From positions 1-43,119 of the forward strand of contig CAYRBJ010000014.1 in assembly GCA_964422615.1 (NCBI GenBank): a stretch of 43,119 nucleotides of DNA, written 5' to 3'. A model generated the notes under the pieces. That model made no database searches, had not been told where the DNA came from, and was given only the letters and a program-made list of their open reading frames with translations. Every line of letters begins with the position of its first letter. Position 1 is the first letter of the stretch. The stretch is from DATLWN01 sp964422615 (GTDB lineage: Bacteria > Pseudomonadota > Zetaproteobacteria > Mariprofundales > Mariprofundaceae). The translations under genes were made by a program, and so were the position numbers. This document shows positions 28,355 through 37,562 of the stretch, piece after piece.

Positions 28355-29020
28355 CTAGACGATTCCGGCATCCTCCGAGGCGTCCTGGCCTGGCTCCAGC
28401 ATGCGATAGATGGGCGCGATCTGTTCGGGCCCGTCGATGCGAATGCCCATGTCCATCAGGTGCCCATCCTCGATGTTATAGATCAGGCCATACACGGTCA
28501 GCTTGCGGCCCCGGCGCCAGGCATCCTGCACGATCGTCGTCTGGCACACGCTGATCACCTGCCGGGCCACATTCAGCTCGCACAGGCGGTTGATGCGCTG
28601 GTGCGGATCGGAAATCGGCTCCAGTTCCTGCTCACAGGCCACATAGAGGTCCTTGATGTGACGCAGCCAGTTGTCGATCAGCCCGTACTCGTGGTTCTGC
28701 ATGGCGGCATTGACCGCGCCGCAACCGTAATGCCCGCAGACGATGATTTCATCAATCTTCAACTGCTCGATGCCGAACTCGAGCACGGACAGGCAGTTGA
28801 AATCGGTATGCACGACCACGTTGCCGACATTGCGGTGCACGAACACCTCGCCCGGCTCTACACCGATCACCTCGTTGGCCGGCACGCGGCTGTCCGAGCA
28901 ACCGATCCACAGGTAGCCCGGGGTTTGTGACTCGGCCCGACGCTTGAAATAATCGGGGTCGGCCTGTTTCAGGCGCGCCGCCCACTGGCGGTTGTTCTCG
29001 ATCAGCCGGCGGATCGTCAT
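28355..29020 (-). CDS. can: beta-class carbonic anhydrase
   Basis: This zinc enzyme interconverts CO2 and bicarbonate in the cytoplasm. The 221-residue protein has the beta-class ligands Cys41 and Asp43 in GCSDSRVPAN, and His97 and Cys100 in CGHYGCGAV. The E. coli Can-like elements FVHRNVGNVV and VLEFGIEQLKIDEIIVCGH are present. Its ATG overlaps the hisS stop (ATGA). Bicarbonate supply suits the carboxylation and carbamoyl-phosphate steps coded nearby, but that link is only contextual. Confidence 0.95.
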   Translation of the reverse strand: MTIRRLIENNRQWAARLKQADPDYFKRRAESQTPGYLWIGCSDSRVPANEVIGVEPGEVFVHRNVGNVVVHTDFNCLSVLEFGIEQLKIDEIIVCGHYGCGAVNAAMQNHEYGLIDNWLRHIKDLYVACEQELEPISDPHQRINRLCELNVARQVISVCQTTIVQDAWRRGRKLTVYGLIYNIEDGHLMDMGIRIDGPEQIAPIYRMLEPGQDASEDAGIV

Positions 29021-30273
29021 GCCACCTCCCCATGGCTGACCATGGCCGCCACTTCGGCCAACGGCATCGTGTGCTGCTCGCCGGAATCCATGCTTTTCAG
29101 CGTCACCTTGCCCGCTTTGATTTCATCCTCACCGACGACAAGGGTGAAACGCGCCGCTTCACGGTCGGCGACCTTGAACTGCCGTTTCGCACCACCGCCA
29201 CCGCAATGAATCACGGCGATCCCCTCACGGCGCAGCTGGCCGGCGAGTTCCAGCGACCGGTTCAGCACGGCATCGCCCAAGGCCACGACGGCGACATCCG
29301 GCTTCGCTGACGGGGTTTCCGGCAACAACAGCGCCAGCCGCTCCACACCGGCCGCAAAACCGACAGCAGGGGTAGCCGGACCGCCCAACTCCTCGACCAG
29401 ACCATCGTAGCGACCGCCGGCCAATACCGTGCCCTGGGCACCGAGCTGATCGGTGACGATCTCGAACGCGGTACGGTTGTAATAGTCGAGGCCGCGCACG
29501 ATGCGCGGATTGATGCGATATGGCACCTTCAACGCATCCAGCCCTGCCTTGACGCCGTCGAAGTGCGAGGTGCAATCGTCGCACAGGTGCGAAATCATCT
29601 CCGGCGCATCGGCAAGCTGTTCCTGGCAGGACTCCACCTTGCAATCGAGCACGCGCATCGGATTCTTCGCAATACGTTCGCGACAGGTATCACACAGCTT
29701 GTCGGCACGCGCTTCAAGGAAGGCCACCAGTTGCTCGCGATAGGCGGGTCGGCAGATCGGACAACCGAGCGAATTGATCTCGATGCTCAGTCCATCAAGG
29801 CCGATCTCGACCAGAAAATCGTGCGCCATCACCAGCATCTCGACATCCTCGATCGGGCCTGCGACGCCAAACCATTCCACGCCGATCTGCTGAAACTGGC
29901 GCAGACGCCCCTTCTGCGGACGCTCGCGCCGGAACATCGGCCCGAGATAGAACCAGCGCTGCGCCCCGGCCCGGGTCAGGCCAGCCTGCAGATAGGCCCG
30001 CACAGCACCCGCTGTGCCCTCCGGACGCAGGCAGATCTGATCCCCGCCCTGGTCGACGAAACAGTACATTTCCTTGGACACGATATCGGTGGCCTCGCCG
30101 ATCGAGCGCACGAACAGCTCCGTCGACTCCAGTACGGGAAGGCGCACCTCGTCGAACACATGCCGCGCAAACACCTTGCGTGCCGCCGCCTCGACATGCC
30201 GCCAGCGGCGGACATCATCGGGCAGGCCATCGTGGATGCCACGGATGCTCTGCAGCTTTCCGGACCTGCTCAC
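29017..30273 (-). CDS. hisS: histidyl-tRNA synthetase
   Basis: HisS charges tRNA-His. The 418-residue class II synthetase has SIRGIHDGLPDD at the N-terminus, motif 2 RPEGTAGAVRAYLQAGL and FYLGPMFRRERPQKGRLRQF, then the histidine-binding LDYYNRTAFEIV. Motif 3 lies in GFAAGVERLALLL, and the C-terminal anticodon-binding domain follows. I chose GTG 30273 because GGGAGG lies 5 bases before it and residues from there match the family. The open frame extends 79 codons upstream into ispG, which is not coding in this frame. ispG-hisS adjacency is common. Confidence 0.95.
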   Translation of the reverse strand: MSRSGKLQSIRGIHDGLPDDVRRWRHVEAAARKVFARHVFDEVRLPVLESTELFVRSIGEATDIVSKEMYCFVDQGGDQICLRPEGTAGAVRAYLQAGLTRAGAQRWFYLGPMFRRERPQKGRLRQFQQIGVEWFGVAGPIEDVEMLVMAHDFLVEIGLDGLSIEINSLGCPICRPAYREQLVAFLEARADKLCDTCRERIAKNPMRVLDCKVESCQEQLADAPEMISHLCDDCTSHFDGVKAGLDALKVPYRINPRIVRGLDYYNRTAFEIVTDQLGAQGTVLAGGRYDGLVEELGGPATPAVGFAAGVERLALLLPETPSAKPDVAVVALGDAVLNRSLELAGQLRREGIAVIHCGGGGAKRQFKVADREAARFTLVVGEDEIKAGKVTLKSMDSGEQHTMPLAEVAAMVSHGEVA

Positions 30274-30322
30274 ACTGACCTCCCGACCATAGCCGCGTAT
30301 CCTCGATCCCAGAACATCGATG

Positions 30323-31426
30323 TCAGGAAGACTTCCGCTGACGGATGATGGCGGCGCGACGCTCGACCTCGGTGGCCAGCTGCTCAACCAGTTCATCCGA
30401 GCGCAGCTTGTCACCGCTCTTTTTGCCGTCGCGGTACAGCATGTGCACCGGATAGCCGCCGGTGATGCCGAGATCGGCCTCGCGCGCCTCGCCCGGACCG
30501 TTGACCACACAGCCGATCACCGCCACGTCCATGCTCTCGTGGATGTGTGCCAGACGATCCTCGAGCTGGTTGACGGTGCGGATTACATCAAACTTCTGCC
30601 GGGCACAGGACGGGCAGGCGATCAGGTTCACGCCGCGGTGACGCAAGCCCAGCGCCTTCAGGATCTCGAAGCCGACGCGCACCTCCTCCTCCGGCTCGGC
30701 GGCAAGTGACACGCGGATGGTATCGCCGATACCCTCGGCCAGCAGCAGGCCGAGACCGATGGACGACTTGATGGTGCCGCCGAAACGGCTGCCCGATTCG
30801 GTGATGCCGAGATGCAGCGGATAATCGACCAGCGCCGCCAGCTTGCGATAGGCGGTGACCGTCATCGGGATATTGCTGGCCTTCAGCGAAATCTTGATGT
30901 CCCGGAAATCCAGATCCTCCAGGATGCGCACGTGCGACAGCGCCGATTCGACCATGGCATCGGCACAGGGCTCGCCGTACTTCTCTTCGATCTCCTTCTC
31001 CAGCGAACCGGCGTTGACGCCGATGCGGATGGAGATGCCGCGCTCCGCCGCCGCCTTCACCACGCGCTCGACGCGGTCGCGCCCGCCGATATTGCCGGGG
31101 TTCAGGCGCAGGCCGTGCACGCCGGCTTCCAGGGCTGCGAGCGCCATCTTGTAGCTGAAATGGATGTCGGCGATGATCGGCACATCCGTCTGCGCCAGGA
31201 TCTCCGGCATGGCTGACGCCGAATCCGGATCAGGGACCGACACGCGTACGATATCCGCACCGGCCTCCTGCAGACGATGGATCTGCGCCACGGTGGCATC
31301 AATATCCGTGGTCAGCGTATTGGTCATCGATTGCACCGCAACCGGCGCATCACCTCCGACCAGCACATCTCCGACCCGGATCGCCCGGGTCTGGCGTCGC
31401 GTGGCCACGATATGGTCGCGCATCAT
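30323..31426 (-). CDS. ispG: 4-hydroxy-3-methylbut-2-enyl diphosphate synthase
   Basis: IspG (GcpE) is a 4Fe-4S enzyme of the MEP isoprenoid pathway that reduces MEcPP to HMBPP. The 367-residue protein is the short bacterial type, with VGDVLVGGDAPVAVQSMTNT, DIVRVSVPD, DIHFSYKMAL and LRLNPGNIG. Cluster cysteines lie in CPSCARQ and GCVVNGPGEA. The ATG overlaps the stop of the TPR lipoprotein gene (ATGA). It is followed 49 bases later by hisS. The same pathway feeds the polyprenyl lipids that the sugar-transfer genes at the right of the window would use. Confidence 0.96.
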   Translation of the reverse strand: MMRDHIVATRRQTRAIRVGDVLVGGDAPVAVQSMTNTLTTDIDATVAQIHRLQEAGADIVRVSVPDPDSASAMPEILAQTDVPIIADIHFSYKMALAALEAGVHGLRLNPGNIGGRDRVERVVKAAAERGISIRIGVNAGSLEKEIEEKYGEPCADAMVESALSHVRILEDLDFRDIKISLKASNIPMTVTAYRKLAALVDYPLHLGITESGSRFGGTIKSSIGLGLLLAEGIGDTIRVSLAAEPEEEVRVGFEILKALGLRHRGVNLIACPSCARQKFDVIRTVNQLEDRLAHIHESMDVAVIGCVVNGPGEAREADLGITGGYPVHMLYRDGKKSGDKLRSDELVEQLATEVERRAAIIRQRKSS

Positions 31427-32595
31427 TTACCCCCACCAGCGGCCTTGCCAGCCTTCGGTGCATTCTCGGAAGCGGCCTCGCGCAGGATACGCAGCCGGTC
31501 CTGCAACTGTTTGCCCCGCTGCAGAGCGTCCACATACTCGGGATCATTGGGCATCAATTCCACCGCCCTGCTCCAGTACCTGACCGCACCGTCGATGTCC
31601 TCCCTGCTGAAGGCCACGCGCCCCCGCCGGAACACCGCCGCGGCCTCATCCTTGATCTGCGACTGGATGCGCCCCAGTAAGGCTGCCGCTCCCGCGCCGC
31701 CTTCACGGCGATAGACCAGGGCCAGGCGCTTGGCCTCCAGCCAGTGCTTCTGCACCATCTGCTTGCGGATTTCCTCGACTCCGACCGAATTCGCCTCAGG
31801 CTGGAGCACCATCGGCCCGGGCGGGAGCTTCGATGGCCTTTGCCCCGCCTTCTCGGAAGGAATGTGCAGCGCCCTCGGCATCTGTTTGCGGATCTCCGCC
31901 ATAAGCTGTTTGCCCTGATGCGAATCCGGTTCGTAGCGCAGGTAGGATTCGATCTCGACATAGGCCAAATCTGGCATGCCCTTGCGCATATAGCGCTTTG
32001 CCTCGGAAAAGGTATTGGAAATCCGGTCATTCAGCATGCCCGTGTAGTAATTCTGCGCGCGCCGGAAAGCCACATCGTCCGCCGCCACCCCCTTGGGCGG
32101 TTCGTAGTCGTTTTGCCACGACAGGATCACCGCATCCTCGCGGCGGCGCTGGCGGAGCAACGCATCCAGGCGCACCTGGCGCATCTTCAGCGACATCGCT
32201 TTTTGTTTGCGAACCAATGCTGCCGGGCTGGTGGAAAACCCCGCCGCTTGTTCATACAGGTTCATGGCCGAGGACCAATCGCCATTTTTTTCCGCCACGG
32301 CCGCCCTGTTCGCATAATGCCTGAGCAGACGCAAACGGGCCGGCTCGATCTTGTCCCGCAGCAGCGTCCGCGCCTGCTTGTAATCGGACCGGCTCCTGTC
32401 CATGGACAAGACCTCTTCCCTGGCCTCCATGATGCGACCGCGGTCAAAATCGCTCTTGGCCGCCTTATAGCTGTGCATGAATCCCAACTGATCCGTCAGA
32501 TCGTATATGCTCAGCCTTGCACACCCGGACAGTACCACCGAAACTGCAAAAACAGCGGCCGCCATGCGCATCAGGCGCAACTGATCATTAAGCAT
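31423..32595 (-). CDS. TPR-repeat lipoprotein, function unknown
   Basis: The 390-residue protein has a lipoprotein signal peptide with lipobox LSGC (Cys25), so it should be anchored to a membrane facing the periplasm. The rest is helical, with TPR-like units (for example GDWSSAMNLYEQAAGF near 105-120 and REDIDGAVRYWSRAVELMPN near 335-355). It ends in a Gly/Lys-rich tail. I do not know a named family. It starts inside the end of the cyclase gene (8-base overlap) and its stop overlaps ispG, so it is tightly coupled to the cyclase. A role in periplasmic sensing for the cyclase, or in envelope assembly, is possible but only inferred. Confidence 0.8.
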   Translation of the reverse strand: MLNDQLRLMRMAAAVFAVSVVLSGCARLSIYDLTDQLGFMHSYKAAKSDFDRGRIMEAREEVLSMDRSRSDYKQARTLLRDKIEPARLRLLRHYANRAAVAEKNGDWSSAMNLYEQAAGFSTSPAALVRKQKAMSLKMRQVRLDALLRQRRREDAVILSWQNDYEPPKGVAADDVAFRRAQNYYTGMLNDRISNTFSEAKRYMRKGMPDLAYVEIESYLRYEPDSHQGKQLMAEIRKQMPRALHIPSEKAGQRPSKLPPGPMVLQPEANSVGVEEIRKQMVQKHWLEAKRLALVYRREGGAGAAALLGRIQSQIKDEAAAVFRRGRVAFSREDIDGAVRYWSRAVELMPNDPEYVDALQRGKQLQDRLRILREAASENAPKAGKAAGGGK

Positions 32596-34084
32596 CCTTC
32601 ACTTCACCCACAAGAACTCGCACTTCCGACGGCAGCGTCAGGTCAAAGGCCAAGGCCACCGCATGGGTAAGGTTGCGCTGCAACTCGGCATCGACGACGC
32701 GCACTATGCCACATTCCACCGGCTTGCTCACACCCTTGATTTCCTGACTGCCAAGACTGTCGAACGCGAAGCCCGGACCAAGGCGCTCAAATGTCGTTCT
32801 CGATACCACCACCTGGCCACCGGTACCCAAGCCGCCCATACGGGAGGCCACATTGACGGTGTCGCCGATCACCGTGTATTCCAGACGCTCGGCGGCACCG
32901 ATATTGCCGATGATCGCCTCGCCCTGGTTCAAGCCGATGCGAAAGGAAATCGGTTCGCCGTTCTCCCTGAGCACGCCGAGCTTGCGGCAGGCCATGGCCA
33001 TCGCCAGACCTGACATGGCCGCATGCCTGACATGGTCGAGGTCCTCGTTGGGATGGTTGAACACCGCCATCACCGCATCGCCGATGTACTTGTCGACATG
33101 GCCACCGTAATAGTCGATCACCCGGTGAAATACCTCGAAATGCTTGTTGAGCACATCGACGATCTGTTCGGTTTCGGTCGATTCGGAAAACGAGGTGAAC
33201 CCGACCATATCCGCAAACAGGACGGTCATATGATGCCGTCGGCTCTCGGACACGCTCTTGCCACCGCTCTCGAACACGTCCGAGACGAGCTTGGGATTGA
33301 GATAGCGCCCAAACACATCGCGGATCTCCTCCTTGTGCGCCAACTCCTCCACCATGGTGTTGAACTGGACCACGGCATCGGAAATCTCGTCGTTTCCTTG
33401 CACCGGAAGGCGTACGCCATAGTCTCCGAATGCGACATGCTGGGCGGCCTCGGCCAACATCTCCAGTGGCCGGCTCATGCGGCCGGCAAGCCAGTAGACC
33501 AGCACGGAGGACAGCACCACGACAAGCACGGACGCCGCACCGATCCGCTCCATGATCTGGGCCGCGATCCGTTTCCACGCCTCCTCGGAGAAGCGCACGC
33601 CCACGCTGCCAACCACGGTGCCCGCATAACGCACCTGTGTGACATACCACAGCTGTCCGCTGGGCAGGCGCTGCACATGCGCATTGCCTCCCATCGTTTC
33701 CAGCAGCTTGTCGGATTCCGGGTCGACCTCGCCGAAATGCTGCTGCTCACCGGTGGCATAGACAATATGGGCGCCCAGCACCGAGGGCACCTTTTTCAGG
33801 AAACTCTGCACGATCACATCCACTTCAGCCGTGCTGCCGGCAAGCATCGGAATCTTCAACTCGTCGCCGAGACGGTCGACCAGCACCTCCGCCTGTGCCG
33901 CCTGGCTGTCCAGCCAGGCAGTGCGCTCCATATCCATGATCACCAGGAAAAGCACCAGAATGGCCAGACCAATGGCAAATCCCACCAGCATGGTCCACCG
34001 CCAGCGGATCGGAAAACGGGGAGGCATTTCCTCCCCTATCGGCGATACCCGGGTAAATGTTTCTTGATCCTCAAGCCTCGACAT
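32588..34084 (-). CDS. membrane class III adenylate cyclase with HAMP
   Basis: The 498-residue protein has two spans (about 31-50 and 183-201) bracketing a periplasmic sensor of about 130 residues, then a HAMP domain (about 202-255) and a class III cyclase domain (about 284-470). Metal-binding Asp292 (FADMVGFT) and Asp336 (YIGDAVMAVF) are present, with Lys332 and Asp408 (VIGDTVN) for adenine choice and Asn411/Arg415 for catalysis. It is therefore predicted to be an active adenylate cyclase that signals from the periplasm. It is the first gene of the long minus-strand run. A double cyclic-nucleotide-binding protein is coded at 37563, a likely receiver. Confidence 0.92.
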   Translation of the reverse strand: MSRLEDQETFTRVSPIGEEMPPRFPIRWRWTMLVGFAIGLAILVLFLVIMDMERTAWLDSQAAQAEVLVDRLGDELKIPMLAGSTAEVDVIVQSFLKKVPSVLGAHIVYATGEQQHFGEVDPESDKLLETMGGNAHVQRLPSGQLWYVTQVRYAGTVVGSVGVRFSEEAWKRIAAQIMERIGAASVLVVVLSSVLVYWLAGRMSRPLEMLAEAAQHVAFGDYGVRLPVQGNDEISDAVVQFNTMVEELAHKEEIRDVFGRYLNPKLVSDVFESGGKSVSESRRHHMTVLFADMVGFTSFSESTETEQIVDVLNKHFEVFHRVIDYYGGHVDKYIGDAVMAVFNHPNEDLDHVRHAAMSGLAMAMACRKLGVLRENGEPISFRIGLNQGEAIIGNIGAAERLEYTVIGDTVNVASRMGGLGTGGQVVVSRTTFERLGPGFAFDSLGSQEIKGVSKPVECGIVRVVDAELQRNLTHAVALAFDLTLPSEVRVLVGEVKDA

Positions 34085-34267
34085 GGGATCAGTCTATCCG
34101 AAAGCCGTTAGGCAGCAATGACGAAGCCACACGGGCGTGAACCGAGTCCCGGATAGAGAAAAGCGCTTGTCTTCGGGCGCAAAGGCTGGAAACTCGCTAC
34201 CCGGCGGCAGCCACTGCCCATAGCAAATCCGCAAGACAGGCTGCGTCGAACCCATCCCGGAGGACCG

Positions 34268-34549
34268 ATGACCCTATCCGCAAAACAGCGCCAGGCTCTG
34301 AAGACCGCTGCGCATCACCTGAAGCCCGTCATCATCGTCGGACAAAAAGGCATGACCGACGCACTGATTCGGGAAACGGATGCCGCCCTGAAGGCGCACG
34401 AGCTGATCAAGGTCCAGATCCGGCAGGAAGAACGCGAGGCGCGCCGCCATGCCGCCCGCGAGCTGGCCGAAGCCACCGCCGCCACCCTGGTGCACCAGAT
34501 CGGCAAGACGTTCATCCTCTACCGGCAAAACCCGAGGACCGGCCCATGA
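34268..34549 (+). CDS. yhbY: YhbY/CRM-domain RNA-binding protein
   Basis: This 93-residue protein is a single CRM domain, a small fold that binds RNA and is linked to 50S subunit assembly in bacteria. It starts MTLSAKQRQALKTAAHHLKP and has the CRM signature VGQKGMTDALI, then LKAHELIKVQI and the closing GKTFILYRQN. The strong ribosome site GGAGGACCG lies directly before the ATG. It overlaps bolA by 4 bases (ATGA). The 183 bases upstream hold the divergent promoters with the cyclase gene. Confidence 0.93.
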   Translation: MTLSAKQRQALKTAAHHLKPVIIVGQKGMTDALIRETDAALKAHELIKVQIRQEEREARRHAARELAEATAATLVHQIGKTFILYRQNPRTGP

Positions 34550-34836
34550 GCGAGCGCGTGGAACGCATCCGCACCATGCTCACCCAGGCCTTGCACCCGA
34601 CAGCGCTGAGCATCGAGGATGATTCTTGGAAACATGCCGGGCATGCAGGTGCGCGCGAAAGCGGTGGCGGCCATTTCTCCGTCGTCATCGTGGCCGCATG
34701 TTTCCGTGGCCGCTCGCGCATCGAGCGCCAGCGTATGGTCATGCAGGCTCTGGCGGCAGAGTTCGGGCCCACGATCCATGCCCTGAGCATCCGCGCTCAG
34801 GCACCGGAGGATGCCCCCGCTGAATCGACCGAGTGA
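34546..34836 (+). CDS. BolA family protein
   Basis: This 96-residue BolA-like protein has the family pattern: an N-terminal helix (ERVERIRTMLTQALHP), LSIEDDSWKHAGHAG, GGHFSVVIVAACFRGRSRIERQRMV in parts, and IHALSIRAQAPED at the end. The conserved invariant His in GGHF is present. BolA proteins work with monothiol glutaredoxins in iron-sulfur handling or as DNA-binding regulators; which applies here cannot be seen. The ATG overlaps the yhbY stop. Confidence 0.93.
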   Translation: MSERVERIRTMLTQALHPTALSIEDDSWKHAGHAGARESGGGHFSVVIVAACFRGRSRIERQRMVMQALAAEFGPTIHALSIRAQAPEDAPAESTE

Positions 34837-34986
34837 AATGGGGGGCGCATCCTGATCTGCGGAGACTGATACAGGCTGCCGACAACATCGAAACCACTTT
34901 CCGCACAGGCCTTGGCGGGATGCCGCGTCTGCTTATTTATGCTATCACTCGGTTGGCGCCCGTTGGCGCTGGGTAGGAGCAATCCG

Positions 34987-36339
34987 ATGATGACAGGGCC
35001 GAAACGCTTCCTTCGGCAATTACTGGATATGGATGTGGCCGAGATCGGCGATCTTCCCTCCATCAAGCGGCATGCCGCCAACGGCCTGCGTTTCTGGTAC
35101 CGCGTCATCGGCCGCTTCGTCGAGGACAGATGCATCCAGCGTGCCTCGGCACTGGCATACGCCTCGCTGCTGGCCATCGTGCCGTTGGTTGCCCTCGGCT
35201 TCTCGTTGTTTACCAGCTTCAAGGCCTTCAACGAGGTGGCCACGCATGTGCGGGACATCCTGCTGCAGTACCTGCTGCCGACCAGCCAGGAGGAAGTGCA
35301 GGCCTACCTGAGTCAGATCGCCGGCAAGGCCACGGCCCTGTCCATTTTCGGCATCATCGGCCTGCTGTTCACCGCCACCGCCCTGCTGAACACCATCGAA
35401 GAGGCCTTCAACGACATCTGGCGCATCTCCCGCACCCGCCCGTGGCTGTCGAAATTCATGACCTTCTGGGCCGCCCTGACCCTGGCACCGGTGCTGCTCG
35501 GCGCCTCGATCACCATCACCTCGTATTTCACGGCACTGCCGATCATCCGCGATGTGGCGCACGGAGCCAGCGTGATCGGTGACATCCCGTTTTTGGTGCC
35601 ATGGCTGATGTCCTCGCTGGCCCTGGCCTTTTTGTATACGCTGCTGCCAAACGCCTCGGTGCCGTTCCGCTTCGCCATCGTCGGCGGTCTGATCGCCGGC
35701 GGCCTATTCGAGCTGACCAAGATCGCCTTCGCTTTCTATGTCACCAAACTGGCCCATTACGAGCTGCTCTATGGCGCCCTCGGCGCCCTTCCCATCTTCC
35801 TGATCTGGCTGTATCTGGCATGGGTGGTGGTGTTGTTCGGCGCCGAGACCGCCTTCGGCCTGCAGCATCCCGAACAATCGAAAAAGGAAAACGTGATCTT
35901 CCTGAAACCCGGCATGCAGCAGTTCTTCTCCCATTTGATCCTGTTGCGTGCCGCCGAGGCGCTTTCCCGGGGCCAAAGCCTCAGTACCGATGACCTGGTC
36001 CGGGAAACGGCGGTTCCGGACAATATCCTGCAGGAATGGCTCGACCATCTTTGCGCCCAGGGCCTGCTGCGCCGTACCCCGGATAATCTCACAACCGATG
36101 CCTGGGCACTCGGCCAGGATGCCGATCGCCTGAGCCTGTCCCGCATTCACCATGCGCTGAACAGCATCCCCATGCATATTCCTGCGGACTGGCAGGACAC
36201 CATGCTTGGCCGTACGCTATCGGGTCTGTATTTCCGGATGGACCGCGAGGAACGTGAATGGCTGGGCGCCATCACCCTGCGCGATCTGATGGAAAAGGAG
36301 ATGCAATCCCAGGAGCTGACCGAACCGGGCCATGACTGA
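34987..36339 (+). CDS. YihY/BrkB family membrane protein with C-terminal winged helix
   Basis: The 450-residue protein has six spans (about 50-310) with family motifs RASALAYASLLAIVPL, FGIIGLLFTATALLNTIEEA and YELLYGALGALPIFLIWLYL. A cytosolic C-terminal part (about 320-450) with a winged-helix look (LSTDDLVRETAVPDNILQEW) follows, the long form of the family. Old annotations call it RNase BN, which is wrong; function is unknown, possibly envelope transport. ATG 34987 has TAGGAG 7 bases before it, better than the earlier open-frame start at 34912. It overlaps the M24 peptidase gene by 8 bases. Confidence 0.9.
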   Translation: MMTGPKRFLRQLLDMDVAEIGDLPSIKRHAANGLRFWYRVIGRFVEDRCIQRASALAYASLLAIVPLVALGFSLFTSFKAFNEVATHVRDILLQYLLPTSQEEVQAYLSQIAGKATALSIFGIIGLLFTATALLNTIEEAFNDIWRISRTRPWLSKFMTFWAALTLAPVLLGASITITSYFTALPIIRDVAHGASVIGDIPFLVPWLMSSLALAFLYTLLPNASVPFRFAIVGGLIAGGLFELTKIAFAFYVTKLAHYELLYGALGALPIFLIWLYLAWVVVLFGAETAFGLQHPEQSKKENVIFLKPGMQQFFSHLILLRAAEALSRGQSLSTDDLVRETAVPDNILQEWLDHLCAQGLLRRTPDNLTTDAWALGQDADRLSLSRIHHALNSIPMHIPADWQDTMLGRTLSGLYFRMDREEREWLGAITLRDLMEKEMQSQELTEPGHD

Positions 36340-37465
36340 CAGCGCACATCTGATGATCGCCGCATCCGAGCATGATGCGGACATGCTCTATGCCAGCGGC
36401 ATGTTTGTGCCGGATCCCTTCGTCGCCATCGGTATCCGTGGCGTCTGGCACGGCCTGCTGTCACCGCTGGAGATCGACAGGGCCAGGAAGCAATCGAAAC
36501 TGGCACATGTGCATCTCGATACCCACTGGCGCGAGAAGGCGGTGGAACGCGGCTGGGAACCGACGCTGGCCGGCGCCGCTGCCGCCTTCCTGGCAGAGCG
36601 GGGCATCCGGCATCTGCAGGTACCCGGTACTTTCCCCCTGCAGTATGCCGACCGGCTCCGCAGCTGGGGTTTCGAGCTGACGCCAGCGGCCGGCTCGCTG
36701 TTCCCGGAACGTATCGTCAAGGACGAGAACGAGATCCGGCATCTCGCCCGCGCTGAGTATCTGACCCGGCAGGCCATGCGAGAGGCCGAACGTTTTCTCG
36801 CCGACTGCACCGTCGATGCGAAGGGATATTTGACGCATCCCGAGGCCGGCCCGCGGATCAAGTCGGCGCATGTGCGCCAGGCGATCGAGACCTGGCTGGT
36901 GGCGCACGGCGCCATGCCGGCCCACACGATCGTGGCCTGCGGCCGGGAAGGCGCCGACCCGCACAACGTCGGGCACGGCCATATCCGCGCCGGACGGCCA
37001 ATCATCATCGACATCTTCCCGCGCGTCATGGCCAGCGGCTACTGGGGCGACATGACCCGCACCTACGTCAAGGGCAGGGCCCCTGCCGAGGTGCGACGCT
37101 TGTATGACACCGTGAAGAACGGTCAACGCCTCGGCCTTGATATGGTGATGGCCGGAGCCAATGGGGCCGACATCCATGGCCGGATCACATCATTTTTCGC
37201 ACAGCAAGGTTATGTCACCGGCCTCAGGCGGGGACGGCAAGTCGGCTTCTTCCATGGGACCGGGCACGGCGTTGGACTCGAAATTCACGAATCCCCTCGC
37301 ATCTCTTCGCGCGGCGAAACCCTGGTGGCGGGCCAAGTCGTCACCGTCGAGCCAGGCCTGTATTATCCGGCGTTGGGCGGCGTCCGCCTTGAGGATATGG
37401 TGGTGGTGCGCGATGGCAGCTGCCAGAATCTGACGCGCCATCCCTGCAGGCTGGAAATAGATTAG
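36332..37465 (+). CDS. M24 family metallopeptidase (Xaa-Pro aminopeptidase-like)
   Basis: This 377-residue protein has an N-terminal creatinase-like domain and a C-terminal pita-bread M24 domain. Metal ligands are visible: Asp in IIIDIFPRVM, Asp in YWGDMTRTYVKG, His in HGTGHGVGLEIHE, Glu in VTVEPGLYY and Glu in VRLEDMVVV. All five are present, so it should be an active aminopeptidase P/prolidase-type enzyme that removes residues next to proline. The first ligand region is DIFP rather than the common DxGA, as in one M24 subgroup. The start overlaps the YihY gene. Confidence 0.92.
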   Translation: MTDSAHLMIAASEHDADMLYASGMFVPDPFVAIGIRGVWHGLLSPLEIDRARKQSKLAHVHLDTHWREKAVERGWEPTLAGAAAAFLAERGIRHLQVPGTFPLQYADRLRSWGFELTPAAGSLFPERIVKDENEIRHLARAEYLTRQAMREAERFLADCTVDAKGYLTHPEAGPRIKSAHVRQAIETWLVAHGAMPAHTIVACGREGADPHNVGHGHIRAGRPIIIDIFPRVMASGYWGDMTRTYVKGRAPAEVRRLYDTVKNGQRLGLDMVMAGANGADIHGRITSFFAQQGYVTGLRRGRQVGFFHGTGHGVGLEIHESPRISSRGETLVAGQVVTVEPGLYYPALGGVRLEDMVVVRDGSCQNLTRHPCRLEID

Positions 37466-37491
37466 TGCAATAAATTCACTTCCCGCATGAG

Positions 37492-37522
37492 TTGACGCAT
37501 GTAAATTCCTGGAATGTATGCT
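37492..37522 (+). promoter_or_regulatory. candidate promoter before the cyclic-nucleotide-binding gene
   Basis: TTGACG (37492-37497) and TATGCT (37517-37522) are near-consensus -35 and -10 boxes, but the spacer is 19 bases, longer than ideal. It lies 41 bases before the GTG start. A role is plausible but not certain. Confidence 0.4.
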
Positions 37523-37562
37523 AGAATGCTGCCGGCTAACATAAAGGAGAGAAGGAGAGAAC

